From positions 726,111 through 790,110 of the forward strand of contig JAAGOF010000185.1 in NCBI GenBank assembly GCA_010645155.1: a DNA stretch of 64,000 nucleotides. The letters are read 5' to 3'. Shown in pieces: positions 23,933-36,007 of the stretch. The notes beneath the pieces were generated by a model that did no database searches, was not told the DNA's origin, and worked only from the letters and a program-made list of their open reading frames with translations. Both the position numbers and the translations under genes were made by a program. Numbering within the stretch: position 1 is the first letter of the stretch; each line of letters opens with the position of its first letter. The DNA comes from Tigriopus japonicus. Its lineage: Eukaryota > Arthropoda > Copepoda > Harpacticoida > Harpacticidae.

Positions 23933-24168
23933 TGTGACGACGCGGGCGTCGTGATCGTCTCCGATGCTTCGCCCTTCCAATCCGTAGGCAGAGAGATGAC
24001 TAGATCGGCGGGAAAACACTCATACATTAACGAAGAGTTTGGACTTGTTAACACATTTATTTTGTTGAAAGCATGAACGACCAGTAGACATTCTAAATAA
24101 TTAGACTTCTCTCGCCACAGCTGCGTTAAAAATCATCGTTGCTGGAATCTCATCTTGCTGACAGTACA
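23933..24168 (-). repeat. BEL-3 3' LTR
   Basis: On the minus strand it starts TGTACTGTCAGC directly after the purine run CGGGGGGAG and ends GTCGTCACA, with the canonical TG...CA ends. AATAAA occurs inside. No second LTR was found, so the right end is inferred from the terminal dinucleotides. Confidence 0.6.
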
Positions 24169-24379
24169 CTCCCCCCGTGGCCATGCCCACATTACACATT
24201 ATCTTCAGGAAGAGTAGTGGGGACAAGTAGCACGAGATCATAGATGGGCCTCCTATAGATACTTCAGCGATAGTTTCCATCAGGTTTGGTGCGCAAAATG
24301 GCGACAGTCACTTTCCTAACCAAGCCATCAATGCTTGGATTAACGGTATGAACCAGGGCCATAGGCCATTGAAGGCGTT

Positions 24380-25190
24380 TTATATTCTTGTCACGTAAGA
24401 GTACCACATCGCCAGTCTAGATTGATCTTGTGGGAGTGATCCACTTCTGCCCTTCTTGCAGTGTGTGTGGAGACAGCCGTCTCTCCATTTCGTCCAGAAT
24501 TCATCAGCAAGAACTTGAACTCTCCTCCAATGTCGTTTACCATAGGCAAGAATGTCTTGGTCAGAATACGCTTCCGGAATCATGGGAAGGGTCTTTTCCC
24601 GTCAGCAGCATGGCAGGATAGAGTGGCAGAGGGTTGTTGGGATCCGAAGAGATTTCCCGAAGAGGAGTAGAATTCACAATCGCCGTAGCTTCCGCCAATA
24701 GGGTCTGAAACTCGTCGTATGAAAGAGAGTGAGTGCCTAAAGGAGCTAGGGATCCCTCAAGCACGCGCCGGATTGACCCAATCTTTCGTTCCCAAACCCC
24801 TCCAAAATGGGACGAATGCGGAGGGTTTAGAAACCATTGGCACCCCTTGAAAAAGTTTTAGACTTCCGTTATGTTAATAATTTTTTTGTCTTGATTTATG
24901 GAACCAACAAAGTGGCTTCCATTATCGCTCCTGCTAAAGCAACAAGCACCTCGTAATGCTAGGAACCGCCGAAGTGAGTTTTTGAAGGAGGGTTAGTCCA
25001 TGGCAGGCAAGGTGTACGTGTACGGCTCTGCTAATCAAACATGTAAAAATGAGACCCCACACCTTCTTCTCTGACTTAGTTCTCCTGGTTGATTTTCCCG
25101 TTTAAATTGTAAATGGCCCAAAGGCGTCTAATCCGGTGTTAGTAAAAGGTGGAGACATTTTCAGTCGTCTCATCCAAAAATATACCTTAT
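24380..25190 (-). pseudogene. BEL-3 integrase fragments
   Basis: The frame near 25190-24900 reads F-T-N-T-G-L-D-A-F-G-P-F and S-R-A-V-H-V-H, the BEL/Pao integrase start with the first catalytic Asp, with several stops. From 24764 the frame reads A-T-A-I-V-N-S-T-P-L and P-A-M-L-L-T-G, and from ~24560 the C-terminal K-R-H-W-R-R-V-Q-V-L-A-D-E-F-W-T-K-W-R. Multiple frameshifts and stops mean it is dead. In an active element this protein would insert the cDNA. Confidence 0.75.
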
Positions 25191-25689
25191 AACTTAGTTA
25201 TAAGTTATATTATATATCAATCTTACAATCAAGACAGAATCATAGAGAAATGAAAAATTATCATCTATTTTTGCGACATCGAAAATGTAAATTATTTGTC
25301 TTGGCAATCGCTGCAACATATAGCCGGAGCATTTCATGGCATAATTCGATGCATTTTAAAGACTTCAAGTAATGATAGTTATTAATCTGCTCAATAGATA
25401 TTGATTAAATTTCGTATCAACTCATAACTAAGGACCCTCTCAATATCTATTAATATGGTTTGGGAAAATATATTGGTTTTAATGGTTTTAAGTGAATTAA
25501 TATAGTTATTTGAGCTACTTTTGATATGTTTGTATTCACAAGATATCTTCATTGTGACATTAAAAAATCGTAATTGGAAAAAATTGGAAAAAAAATTGAA
25601 ACTGTGACATTAACAATCGTAATTGGAAGCCTTGGCATTTGAGCAAACACTTAGACAGAAATTTTAACCACCGTGAAGGATTAATTAGA

Positions 25690-26339
25690 GATGCAGGAGG
25701 AGGTTTGAGTGATCTCTTCAAAAATCGTATCGCGGGCGGATGAAAGAAGAGAAAAGGCTTGTACGACCACATAAGAATTTGGTCAGTGCAAGGGTTTCCG
25801 CATTTTACACACCGCCTTTATGACTTAGACGCTATGAAAAATGTCGAATGGCGAGTTTGGACATATTGACTCTCTGTTTTGCAAGAATATGCAAATTTTA
25901 TTCTTTTAATCAAAAAATAGCAAGCACTGAAAAAGACCTTTGCTATTGAAGAGAAACAGTTACGAAACACGGCATTTTGGATGTTACCTTGATGGTTATT
26001 GAGTTTGACGATTCAAATCAGTGCTTGTAACATCACTTACACTTGTACTTACACAAAAACAGTGGCCTTTTGTTGTGAATTTTCTCATGCAAGAACGCGC
26101 AAATAAAGTGAGGATATTTTTCCAGAATCCTAACCAAAGAATTGAAGTTTGAAGGCCGAAACTTGCAATTCGACATTTTTCATAGTATCTAAGTCATAAG
26201 TGCGGTCTGTAAAATGCGAAAACCCTTAAACTGCCCAAATTCTCACGAGCCATCCACTGTTGCGGAACAAGCCTTTTCTCCTCTTTCATCCGCCCGCGAT
26301 AAGATTTTTAAAGAGATCACTCAAACCTCCTCCTGCATC
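25690..26339. mobile_element. Foldback MITE inside BEL-3
   Basis: Bases 25690-25860 and about 26150-26339 are inverted copies starting gatgcaggaggaggtttgag. The interior has no coding potential. It splits BEL-3 between RNase H and integrase. Sequence between 25195 and 25690 also does not belong to BEL-3 and matches 52170-52320. Confidence 0.7.
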
Positions 26340-26371
26340 CTAATTGGGGCTTGCAACCATAAAAATTCGGG

Positions 26372-27085
26372 TCACAAAATCCAACGTGTGGCAGCCAAGG
26401 CAGTTGGATCATGATACCTTGTGGCCATATCCGCGGGATTCAACACAGTAGATATGTACTGCCAGTTTGCTTGTGGGGCTGAGCTTTTAATGAGCTGAAC
26501 TCTGCGAGTAACGTATCTTTTAAATCTCCTGCCGGAGTTCTTGAGATAGCCTAATACCACCATACTATCAGGGTAATAATGAACAGTTTCTAGTACGGTG
26601 TGTAATTCTTCAGCCAGTTGTTTGGCAGCCAGTGTGGCCTCAAGAGCGGCACATAGCTCCAGTCTTGGAATGGAGGTTGGATAGCGCGGTGCCACTTTAG
26701 AATCTCCCCTGGGGAATGACATACGCACAAGGTCTTGGTGATTGACGACTCTAAGATAAATGCAGTATCCAATAGCATTTTTTCACGCATCTGCAAACAC
26801 GTGGGTTCCTGAACTTTTGATTGTTCCGAATCCTCGAGGCCAAAGTCCACGAGAGAGTTTGATAGTTGTCATATGTTTGAGTGATCTCAACCACAAGTTC
26901 CAGTCATTCTGAAATTTTTCTTGTAACGGATCATCCCATCCAACGTTTTGCGCACCTTCATCATCCTTGCTCTCAGGGACGGAGCGCTGAATAAGTTTTC
27001 CACCCAAGGAAATGGGACTTGTCACGACATTGAGATCAAAAATAGAATTGACAACGGCCAAGACACACCTTTTGTAATCATGACT
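26372..27085 (-). pseudogene. BEL-3 Pao peptidase and RNase H fragments
   Basis: Near 27085 the frame reads L-A-V-V-N-S-I-F-D-L-N, the conserved join between RT and Pao peptidase. It continues with G-W-D-D-P-L-Q and V-F-A-D-A. After a frameshift near 26780 the RNase H part has S-I-P-R-L-E-L-C-A-A and Y-Y-P-D-S-M-V-V, then L-N-P-A-D-M-A-T-R. The D-E-D residues can be traced across the break. The reading is cut at 26372 by inserted DNA. Not functional. Confidence 0.8.
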
Positions 27086-27455
27086 GAATCTTAAAACAAT
27101 TATTTAACATAGCAGCTCGTATGCTATGATAGCAAAGCTCGATAGTTGACTTGCAAGTTTACTTCAGAGTGTGCTTGCCTGGTTTTCTCCATCGATTTGG
27201 TCAGGAGGTGGGCAATTTTTGACAGCGAATTTGAAGAAACACTTGAAGGAAGTTCGCTTAGAGTTGGTTCCATCGGCGTTGAAGTGTTCGCATGGGAATG
27301 CTTCAACGACGTTGGAGAACTTCCCTCTTTGCATGCTTCCAGTCATGCTTCTCGTTGATTAAACCTTATGTTAATTGGTGAATAATATGTATGAATATGT
27401 AAATAGTGAGAAGGTTTACTTGAAGTTGACTTGAAGTCAATGCTACTAGCATACC

Positions 27456-28042
27456 TTGGTGCACGCTAAACATACCAGCTCCAGTAGTCGCAAATCCACG
27501 ATGAATTTTTCATACCACCAACTAGAGATGGTTGAATTCAATGAGGAGCAACAACGTGGCGCGGTTGTGATGGCCCTTGTGAATTCAAAGGCCAAAATAA
27601 CCAAGAGAGATTGCCAACACGCTTGGATTGTACATCTGATTCATTCAAACGACCAGGAAGAGGTTAGAGGAGAGAGAAAAGAAGCACCCTGGTTCAAAGA
27701 CAGTATGTGGAGTGATCTTGAGTGTTGACCATTTCATGCCTCTACACATCACCGAAACACGGCTCAGGGTCAACACAGGCATTTTATTTAAGGATGTGAT
27801 TATACCTATCACCGGATACATGGCCACCTAGCTCTCCAGATCGAAGTCCAATGGATTAGGCTTTCTTGGGCGTGTTGAAAGAAAGGACCAACATCAGAGC
27901 CCACAACATGAAGACCTCCCAAATCAGTGCCATCAACGAGAAGGGCAACAAAATAGGCGAGGCCAGGGTAAAAGCTACAACTACGTGGTTCAGTGTCCGC
28001 GCGAAGGCCGTGGTAGAGGCTGAGGGCACTGAGATCGAATGA
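27456..28042 (+). pseudogene. Mariner/Tc1-type transposase remnant, internally deleted
   Basis: The 3' part (about 27820-28042) reads P-P-S-S-P-D-R-S-P-M-D, the third-Asp region of IS630/Tc1/mariner transposases. It continues with T-W-F-S-V-R-A-K-A-V-V-E-A to a TGA at 28042, followed by aataataaa. The 5' part (27456-27728) is an open frame of uncertain relation (N-E-E-Q-Q-R-G-A-V-V). Most of the DDE domain, including the first two Asp, is missing or unreadable. It differs from the mariners at 9889 and 32815 and so is a third family. Confidence 0.6.
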
Positions 28043-31000
28043 ATTCTATTCTAAATAATAAACTTGTGATGTCAGTTTTTTCAATTGTAAAAAATTAGTG
28101 TTTTAGGGCTGAGATATACTATTTTTGTGATGGTGATGATACGGCCACAATTAGAAGTAGCAGCCCTGTAGTTTCATAATTCACCAGAGTCACGGTCAAT
28201 AAGTAGCAAAGGTCTAGTATCCACATCCAGATCTAAAAACTTTCCCGCATGGACCGAGATGTGCCGGTGTCCATGGATAATTGAGGTTGTGGCCATCATA
28301 GCATTCTCAAAGGCTGGTGGCAGCTTCTACTACTGCTTTTCGGTAACTCCACGAACAAAGAGTGAATAAAGAACAAAGTCCAAGGGCCCAAAAAAGTAAA
28401 ACAAGGTGAAATACGATTAAACCCATGTTATGTCTTTGTTTTGTGAAAGATATGGAACAAGTTGTAAGAGTAAAATACAATCATATCTCCGGGAAAAGGG
28501 TCTTTTAAAAATCCGTAAGTGATACTGAGAAGCTCCCAAGAAGCCCAAGCCATTGACATCAATGATGATGTTCGAAAACTCCAAGCAGTGCCAAAGACGA
28601 CATTGGGACACAAATGACAAAGAAATGCAAAAATGATTGATGCTTCCAAATGATGATCTGTTCTCAAAACCTTCATTGATATGCTTACCTTTAAGTATGA
28701 AACCGAATGAGTTAGTGAGCACAGAAAAGAACCTCCAGACTTTGGATCTAATTGAGTTGGCATGTTTAACATTTCATGTACCTTAAGGTGAAATTATAAA
28801 AATGTGATCCTTTTTTTGAATAATCATTTACGTAATAAATAAATGGAAAAATAAAACATTGATGGGCAAATTTTCTAGTTTTACACTTGAATTCTAGAAA
28901 TGGATTTTTCCCCTTGTTTTGGCATTAATCTTGTTCTGAACTCGTACTAAAGCATGAATACGGTCGAGTTTGCCTACATCACTGCACTGGAAGCTTTTCC
29001 AATTTATTGCTCATTTCCGCAGGAATTACTTAGTTTACCCTTGATTTCATCTACCTCTGAAACATCGACATATTTGATAATTGAGGATTAAATCTAAACA
29101 CTATTCATATTTGACACTCATGCCAGAGCTACCTAGTACTGAAATAACCTCGTTCATTTGTTTTTACTTTTCAGTCAGGTCTATATGTTTATCCTCCTAA
29201 TAATCTACTAAATTCAGTATTTTTCAATGTTGAAATAAAATCGGCGATATTTGAGCTGAGGCGGTCCATTTTTGACCCAAAGAAGCGGAAAGTATCTCAG
29301 GGCATATAAACACACAAATTATCAAACAATATCAGTCCTTGAAAATTAAATTAAGATGGAAAAATGTCATTTTTGTATGTTGTAACACAAAAAGTCAAAG
29401 ATATTAGAATTACATAAAACCCACTTAAAACACGGATTTTTTAAAAACTTGCATTTGAATGAGAAAAAGGCTACACAGGTCATCATATTTAGTGGAATTC
29501 TGCGGTTTAAAAATCGTTCCACAACTTAACATTTTCATTTAAGCTGTCGTTGGATGTCTCTTTGAAGAGCAATTCAAGATTTACCAGTGTCACTTAGGTA
29601 GAAATTTTTGCAACAAGATTTTTAGGTCTAAATATGACTTTGCCGTCCTTTGGCTCTTCCAATTTCTGGCAACCCTCTCTGCAGAGATGAGGATCAAGTT
29701 CCGCTGAGAGTAAACATTGAAAAAGCAAAAAATTCAAGGTCGACACGAGAATCCCTCTACGCCGTTTTCTCAAGTATCTGAAAGATGCCTTGAAAATCCC
29801 TTTTCTTGAACAATGACACCGCATATCTCCTGACGCAAATCTACCCCCTCGCTGCCTTACTCAAGAATCTCTCCAGCCATTGACTGGCGGAATAAAAAAA
29901 TAAATCAGATTATTTCAACGGGCTAATTCTTTCAATTTTTGACGACGTTCCGGTACCCTTCCCCGTCACTTCACGAATTGATTCTCTCGATCGCTTCATC
30001 GTTCTGGAGGCGCCACTCAATCTTTGAATGCAATCTACAAACGCTACATCTGTGGAGAAGTTTTAGATTGTTACCATTCTCTAACATTTAGTAGGAATAC
30101 ATATAATATTTACCAACTAACATCTGTACGTGCAGTGTATGTGGTTCACCAGTAATGCTCACTATTTTTGTTCTTTATTTTCCTTTCAGCGGTAATACAA
30201 CTACAGGCATTTGAAATATGAAATAAACAACGAAAACTTCGGAAATCAAAATGTATGTATCCAATAAAGGTTCAACTATGTTTATTTGCATTGTCTCCCA
30301 TGCCATATTTTGTTAGGGATATTTCCTGATTGAACAGCAGTAGCCAGTAGTACTTCAATCTTTTAGAAACCTGGTTTTGAGGAACATATGATGCAAATTG
30401 ATTGATGCAATGATGATTGATGCACCTAAAAGCTTAAAGGTGAAATCAAAATTCACGTTGCAAAGGCCAAGTCAATTGACAACATGGTGATGGATGTGAA
30501 TTCGTAACTTGGTCACTCGGAAGTATTTTAAGGTACAAATGGGATACACGTTCTTGTGGTCCGATGATAGCTTTGCCAAATTTATGATATCTTGAGCCAA
30601 ATATACTTTTTAGTATAGTATAGTATATTTAATCTTCAGGAACCAATTATGGTTATAATGAAGATATTGGTATTCGACAAGTTCAGACCAGTCGTGTTGA
30701 AGTAGCAAAAAGTCATAATAAAGATGAAAAGAGAAAGAGAAAGAAAAAAACAAGAAAACAAGAAAGAGATTTTGTTAATGAAGTGACAAACATCTTAAAA
30801 TCATGAAACACATTGCAAATAAGAAATGATACAAGTATGGGACAAGCTAAACATTTGAATTGCCAGGATGAAGAAGTCAAGTGAATTGGCAAAGCAAAAA
30901 GTTATTAATGGGGAAAAGTAGCATGCCTGCGATTGGTAAACCTTTCAATGTATGTGACAAGTGTGGCTGAGTAATGACGAGATCGCATTCTCATGCCACA

Positions 31001-32021
31001 GCTGGATGTTATTCATTGGTTTTATATCTTAAATACGTCCAAATACACAACAAATCAAGTTTTATTCTCAAACGAGAGTCTAAAAAAACATTTTGTCTTC
31101 TTAATTATTTATTCATTCAACCAAGGAATATAAGACAGCACTGGGGCAGTCACCTTAAGGACCTTGTTCAGAGGCGCATATCAGCAAAAAAGCTTGATGC
31201 CATTCTGATTCCATTCCAATTAGTGATGTGACTTGGGCAAGTAATGAGTCATCATAGACACCCCAAGCACAAGTTGTTGACAAGCATTACTTGGGCAATA
31301 CACCAATACACTTGGCAAGCTCAAGGAACATTGGAAGATGCAGTTGCCGGCAGTTGCTCTTAGAAGATTTCAGATGCTTGCAGTGTGACTTTGAAGAAAA
31401 GAATGTCAAGTTGCATTTTCAATGATTTTTTGACCTTAATAATTTAGCAATAAACAGTGGAAGTGAAACAAAAAATATTTTGATTTGGATAGCATTTGCA
31501 AAACCATGTTTTTTCTTTAGTTTCCGTTCTAAGCCACACAAGAATACACTTTTCGGGCCAATCAAGAATGAGATTTAACAGTCACACTTGGGAACAAGCT
31601 CGGTCACTCAGAGTTGCTAGAAAAAAATATAAGATGCCAACTCTTTTTTTTTTTTTTTGAAATATTCTCAAAAGCTTTTGCATTTCTCGATACAAAAGCT
31701 TTGAATTGTGTATTTTCATCTAAAAATCCATCCTAACAAGGGCATGGGCCCTATTTCGCTGAAACTTTCTGGTTAATTGAAATTCTGATGCCGAAGGTTT
31801 AGTCTTCATTCCTGGCAAATTTGGCAACCCTGTAAGGTGGGAAAAATACTTGTACAGGCACCCAAGTAGACCCAAGTTTCGGCAAGTCCAAGGTACTGTA
31901 CCGGACCGTTTGCCCAAGCTCTTGTTTGCCTCCCATCACTAATTCCAATACAAGATCGTGTTGTGACTTAGCATCAACAGCTAAAAGATTGAAAATCAGC
32001 ATCAAGCCACATCTCTAGTTA
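28043..32021. other. Long stretch without a recognisable gene
   Basis: Contains a ~117-bp repeat (28387-28503) that matches 61087-61203, part of the dispersed repeat at 29250-29330, an A/G-rich stretch near 30720-30780 and a poly-T run near 31645. Two overlapping minus ORFs at 28417-28772 fall partly in the shared repeat. No domain seen in any ORF here. Confidence 0.4.
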
Positions 32022-32599
32022 CAGTTCTCCTTCTTGAAGGTTCTTTGCGATCAGGGTGACTCTCGAGGAAGATAGAGGGTTCAGGGTGTCTCCGCTCTTG
32101 AGCTTGCTCGCCAAGACATCTCTTATAATTTCTCAGTAATGGTGATATAGTTAGCCATTGGTCGTCACACCCTTGAGCAATCGACAATGCCCCAAGTAGG
32201 GTAGTCTTGCACAATGGTTTCGACAGTTCGACTTTGCGAACTATGACAATACGCGCTCCAATTGTCAGTGTCTGGGAAGACTATTATAGATTTCAGCGAC
32301 TGCCGCACAAAATTCAGACTCCCGGAGCCATCGCCACAGCTTGCAATTCCAAAGCTGTCAGAGTACCACATATGGAAATCCCATCACAATGATTTAAGGT
32401 CATTCATGTAAATTTAGTGGGTCCCCTTGAAGTATGAAGCGGGGCTCGTTATGTCATGACTATAATTGATCGTCTCTCTCGTTGGCCCGAGGCTTTTCTA
32501 TTGCGGATATTACCGCTGAAACGTGCGTAAGAATGTTCCTTAGTGGATGGGTTACCCGGTTTGGCTTACCCGACACCTTCATATCCGATCGTGGGTCAC
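32022..32599 (+). pseudogene. Gypsy-1 integrase N-terminal part, copy A
   Basis: Toward its 3' end the plus strand reads H-V-N-L-V-G-P-L, then R-Y-V-M-T-I-I-D-R-L-S-R-W-P-E-A and G-W-V-T-R-F-G-L-P-D-T-F-I-S-D-R-G-S. This is the first half of a Ty3/gypsy integrase core with the first and second catalytic Asp. Stops and a frameshift are present. It is cut at gtcac (32595-32599) by the LTR of BEL-2. A near-identical copy is at 47148-47722. Confidence 0.75.
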
Positions 32600-32814
32600 T
32601 GTGCTGACTTGTACCTATTCTAGCTAATGGATGATAGTACCTTTGGATAATAAATGTCTAAGTATTCTAACCTATTGGAAATAGGAATGAACTTACAACG
32701 TGTTTGTGGTTTGGTAGCCTCTACTCGACTGACTCGCCGGAAGAGGTAGCTTTTATTGATCGTAAGGCATAGATAGGTTGGGTGAATAAGATAACCTAGC
32801 TAACCATAGATGTA

Positions 32815-34086
32815 CAGGGCTTTACCGATAAATTGAGACAGAATTGAATTCGATATTTTAAGCAAATATTTGTGTTTTCATTTGAATTTGGGGCGCTATT
32901 TTTAATCAGCTGACCCTTCGGAGCGGCTTGATTCAAATTTCCGTCAAATCAAGTGATCCGGGTCCATGGAGGAGAGGAACAGGTCTGCCTTTGCCATCCT
33001 CTGTGACGCCGGGCATGGGCCAGCTGAAATCGCCAAGTTGACCAAGCTGCCCAGGGCCACCATTTACCGGGTTGTGAAGGCTTACAACCAGTCCGGGGAT
33101 GTCAAACGAAAGCTCCATGCCCAAAGATTGGACACCAAGAGGACCCCCAGGTTCCTGGCAGGCTTGAAAAGGACAATTAAAGCCAACCCCAGCACGCCAA
33201 TGACCACATTAGCCCGGAACCGCAATCTCTCGACAAAGACCATTCACAAGGCCGTCCATGAAGACCTTGGCATGTCTAGCTATGTTTGTAGGCGCAGAAC
33301 CTTGCTGACAGAGAAGTCGAAGGCCATCAGGAGGGAGAGGTGCCCCAAGTTGCTGTCTTTTGTAAAGCACAAGGCAGCTTCCAAAGTGATCATCCATGTG
33401 GACGAGAAGTAGTTCGTTGTTGACGCAGAGGTCAACCAACACAACAGCCGTGCCATTGCTTGTGACCCCTTTGAACTGCCTCTAGTGCTCCAAAGCAAAA
33501 ATCCGGCCTCCACCATAGTCTTCGGCGCCGTGGCCAGCAACTGCCTCATCATGGACCCCCATTTCATTGAAGCTGGACTCCGCATCAATACCCAGGAGTA
33601 CATCAACATCTTGGAGACGGTCCTACTGCCTTGGATTGATGCCCACTTCGATCGGGACCAGGTGGTTTTGATCCAGGACTCAGCCCCAGCCTGGGTCCAA
33701 GAGGACCCAGGCCTTCTTAGAGGAGAACCTCTCCTTCTTCGTGAAGAATGAGATCTGGCCGTCTAGCAATCCAGATCTCAAGCTTCTTGACTATTACATA
33801 TGGGGCGAACTTCAATCAAAGGTCAATGCCTCGCCTCACAGCTCTGTGGCCTTCCTGAAGTCCGCCATCAAGAGGGAGACCCGGAAGATGGACGCAGCCA
33901 AGATCGTGACGGCGGCCAAACGATGTCGCCACTGTGTTGAAAAAGTAATTGAAGGTAATTGTGGCCATATTGAATCGTTTTTCCATGCTCTCCAAAAAAA
34001 TTCAGGCCATTTTCTCAACTCGTTTTGAAAATATGATCACTTTTGTAAAAAAATTCACGTTGTCTCAATTTACCGGTAAAGCCCTG
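32815..34086 (+). mobile_element. Mariner-type transposon, 1272 bp, in the BEL-2 LTR
   Basis: The ends cagggctttaccg-taaattgagaca are inverted copies, flanked by TA at 32813-32814 and 34087-34088. The solo LTR at 47935-47940 has a single TA at this place, proving the insertion boundaries. Confidence 0.9.
32966..34028 (+). pseudogene. IS630/Tc1/mariner transposase (DD36-37D), one stop and one frameshift
   Basis: The ATG at 32966 opens a frame with two helix-turn-helix segments (I-A-K-L-T-K-L-P-R-A-T-I-Y-R-V and L-A-R-N-R-N-L-S-T-K-T-I-H). The DDE core begins I-H-V-D-E-K, then a TAG stop (33410-33412), then F-V-V-D in the same frame. The second Asp is in I-Q-D-S-A-P (33677-33679), the third in L-K-L-L-D-Y-Y-I-W-G (33789-33791). 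The 109 nt between them are 36 codons plus one, so a single indel near 33695 breaks the frame and the original spacing was 36 or 37 residues. Length (~354 codons) is normal for this superfamily. The same TAG occurs in the copy at 45841-46610, so the source element was already defective. Confidence 0.9.
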
Positions 34087-34143
34087 TAGAATCGACCTCC
34101 TCCGTATTCCTCCGATAGCTTCACAGACATCAAGGTTGCGACA

Positions 34144-34702
34144 CTCCCCCCAAGAAAACATGTAAAGGGTTTTCTTTCATTCAAGCGGATGTCTGGGCTG
34201 GTTTAATAAACCAATACCCTCTGATACCCTATACCCAATACCCTCAATAATCTCTGATGCGGCGTCTATCAATTCATAGTCATATTTCTGCGTATCTTTT
34301 TGACGGGACTATTGGGGTGAGTTGAGAATTTCACCCCATCCTATGACCTATGATCGAACTAGGATCTCTGGATAGTTGGAACGTTTATGGCTTACTCAAG
34401 CGACCATCTGTTTTACCTGAGGAACTCGCCTCATTGGAACCAGAGTGCAAAAGATGACCAATCTTTTGGGATAAAGACCAATCATCCGGGTTATCATCAT
34501 AGAGGTTGTAAGGCTCCTGGGTTGATAATCTCAAAGGTTGTAAGGTTTTAAGATCCCCTTGCATAGTTCTATCGTGATGTATCGGAAAAAGATATTTCAT
34601 CAAGAAAAAACCGATAATAGTGGACTGTATTTGTAATTTTTGTGTTTTGTTGTGTGCGCACACTTTTGCGATGCTAATTTGTTTGTGACTTTTTTCCTTC
34701 CG
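34144..34702 (-). other. BEL-2 3' untranslated region and polypurine tract
   Basis: Between the end of the BEL-2 reading frame (stop at 34703-34705) and the 3' LTR. A purine run TTGGGGGGAG abuts the LTR start and would prime plus-strand synthesis. A 92-codon ORF (34385-34663) shows no domain. Confidence 0.6.
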
Positions 34703-34839
34703 CTAAGTCTCTACAATAACCTTTTCGTTGTCTCTTTTTTCTCAAATTTCTGAATGACGGGAATATAGCATCTAATTCCATTCCATTGTCACCTTCCACT
34801 TGAGAAACAGGTTCAGCAATCACGATAGTTGCATTCCCT
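34703..34839 (-). pseudogene. BEL-2 pol C-terminal tail, separated part
   Basis: Once the gypsy-2 insertion and one TSD copy are ignored, the frame from 41401 continues here and ends K-G-Y-C-R-D-L before a TAG. The tail is charged and has no domain. Confidence 0.55.
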
Positions 34840-34844
34840 GGGTC

Positions 34845-35098
34845 TAAAATAACTGGAGATTTGGAACTAAAGACCTTTATTAAGAAGTAAGAGAGAGATA
34901 GTTTTAGTTTAAAATAGAGTTAATTCTTATAGTCTGTTCATGCACCTACCCCAACGCCTCGCCTCAATTCGCTTCACACTCGCCTCGGACAATAATGGCG
35001 TCGAGGCGAACGGTCATTGGAGCGTGTTTGTGAGCAGGGCTAAGGTGTTAATTGAGTCTAGGTTTAGGGGTTACGGAGATGAATATGGCGTTGTATTA
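34845..35098 (-). repeat. Gypsy-2 3' LTR (254 bp)
   Basis: Matches 41151-41395 with a few substitutions and a small insertion near 34950. The ends read TAATACAAC...GTTATTTTA on the minus strand instead of TG...CA. Confidence 0.9.
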
Positions 35099-35166
35099 AG
35101 ACTTGCAAAGCTTGGAGAGCTTTGCCATGGAATAGAAGTCAAATCAGGGTTGGTTGTGGCAGGCCA

Positions 35167-36006
35167 TCACTTTTGAGGATCTCGTCCTTGAAGAATTTGG
35201 CCAAAGCCATATAGGTTAGGTGCTCTTGACGGTCTCGAAGAACGCCTTGGGCTTTCAGTCGGATTGTGCGGGCAATCGGGAACATGAAGAGATCTTTGTT
35301 GCCGAAACTTTTGGACCACATCACTGAGTAGCCTTTGAGAGCTCAGACGAGGCTTGTATTGGTCTAGACTGCTTGAGGAAGAGGTTGATTGGGTTGGCTC
35401 TTTTGAGGTCGGAGACGAGGACAAACGGGACTTCGAGGACGAGATGGATTGAAACGAGCCATCAGGCGAGTTTTGTGAAATGGGACTCGATTCAGTAGGT
35501 CCAGATGAAGGAAGGGAAGAAGAAGGAGGCGACGGAGATACCTTTGTCTTCCCACGACGTGGCTCATCAATCCAAAGTGGAACTGGAGGCATCGTTTTCA
35601 TGTTCTTGGGGTACTGTTGCTTTTTATTATCTGGCTAATGGCGAAGGATTTTTTTAATGTCGTCTTCATGTCGGATAAAAGCGGCATTAATTTCTTTGTT
35701 TCTAATGAGAAAGGTTGCATGACCTTCAGGGTTAAGCACTTCACAAGCAGGGCTGAGAAACTTTGGTTTGAACTTTGATACACGGGCTTGATCTCGCAGG
35801 AGAACCAAATCACCAGGTTTTAGACTTGAGGGTTTCGTTTTTGGTTTGGAGTTGAATATTTTTGCCATTTTCTTCCTGTGAGATTGGTCTTGTTGGCGTT
35901 TATCTTCAAGTTGGTCCTTCGAGGCACCCGGAACAGTAAGAATTTATAATGAGGAAACATCAATGAGGACGGAGCTACCTTTGTGATTGGATGGGGGGTA
36001 GCTCTA
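35167..36006 (-). pseudogene. Gypsy-2 integrase C-terminal region and pol tail
   Basis: Reading resumes after the 1.4-kb insertion with R-A-T-P-H-P-I-T-K-V-A-P-S, the usual continuation of L-R-A-Y in Ty3/gypsy integrases. After a frameshift it has L-K-P-G-D-L-V-L-L-R-D, the small beta-barrel at the integrase C-terminus. A Ser/Pro-rich tail follows, ending R-R-S-S-R-P-S-R-A-P. These parts would help bind DNA ends and chromatin. Frames differ between segments, so the copy is dead. The tail is typical of the non-conserved end of this clade. Confidence 0.75.
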
Positions 36007-36007
36007 T

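Larger units (their letters stand above)
23933..27085 (-). mobile_element. BEL-3: BEL/Pao element with 3' LTR, decayed
   Basis: On the minus strand: end of RT and Pao peptidase (27085-26783), RNase H (26728-26372), inserted DNA (26346-25195), integrase core (25190-24850), integrase C-terminus (24764-24380), polypurine tract (24178-24169), 3' LTR (24168-23933). The 5' part is missing or unrecognised beyond 27085. Confidence 0.75.
32600..34143 (-). repeat. BEL-2 3' LTR containing a mariner
   Basis: On the minus strand the LTR starts TGTCGCAACCTTG right after a purine tract and ends AAGTCAGCACA. Without the mariner (32815-34086 plus one TA) it is 270 bp and nearly identical to the solo LTR at 47723-47991. 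Confidence 0.85.

Noticed and set aside
28417..28772. Two overlapping minus ORFs of 101 and 114 codons
   Set aside because: Partly within a repeat shared with 61087-61203, no domain, and both frames equally open; not called as genes.
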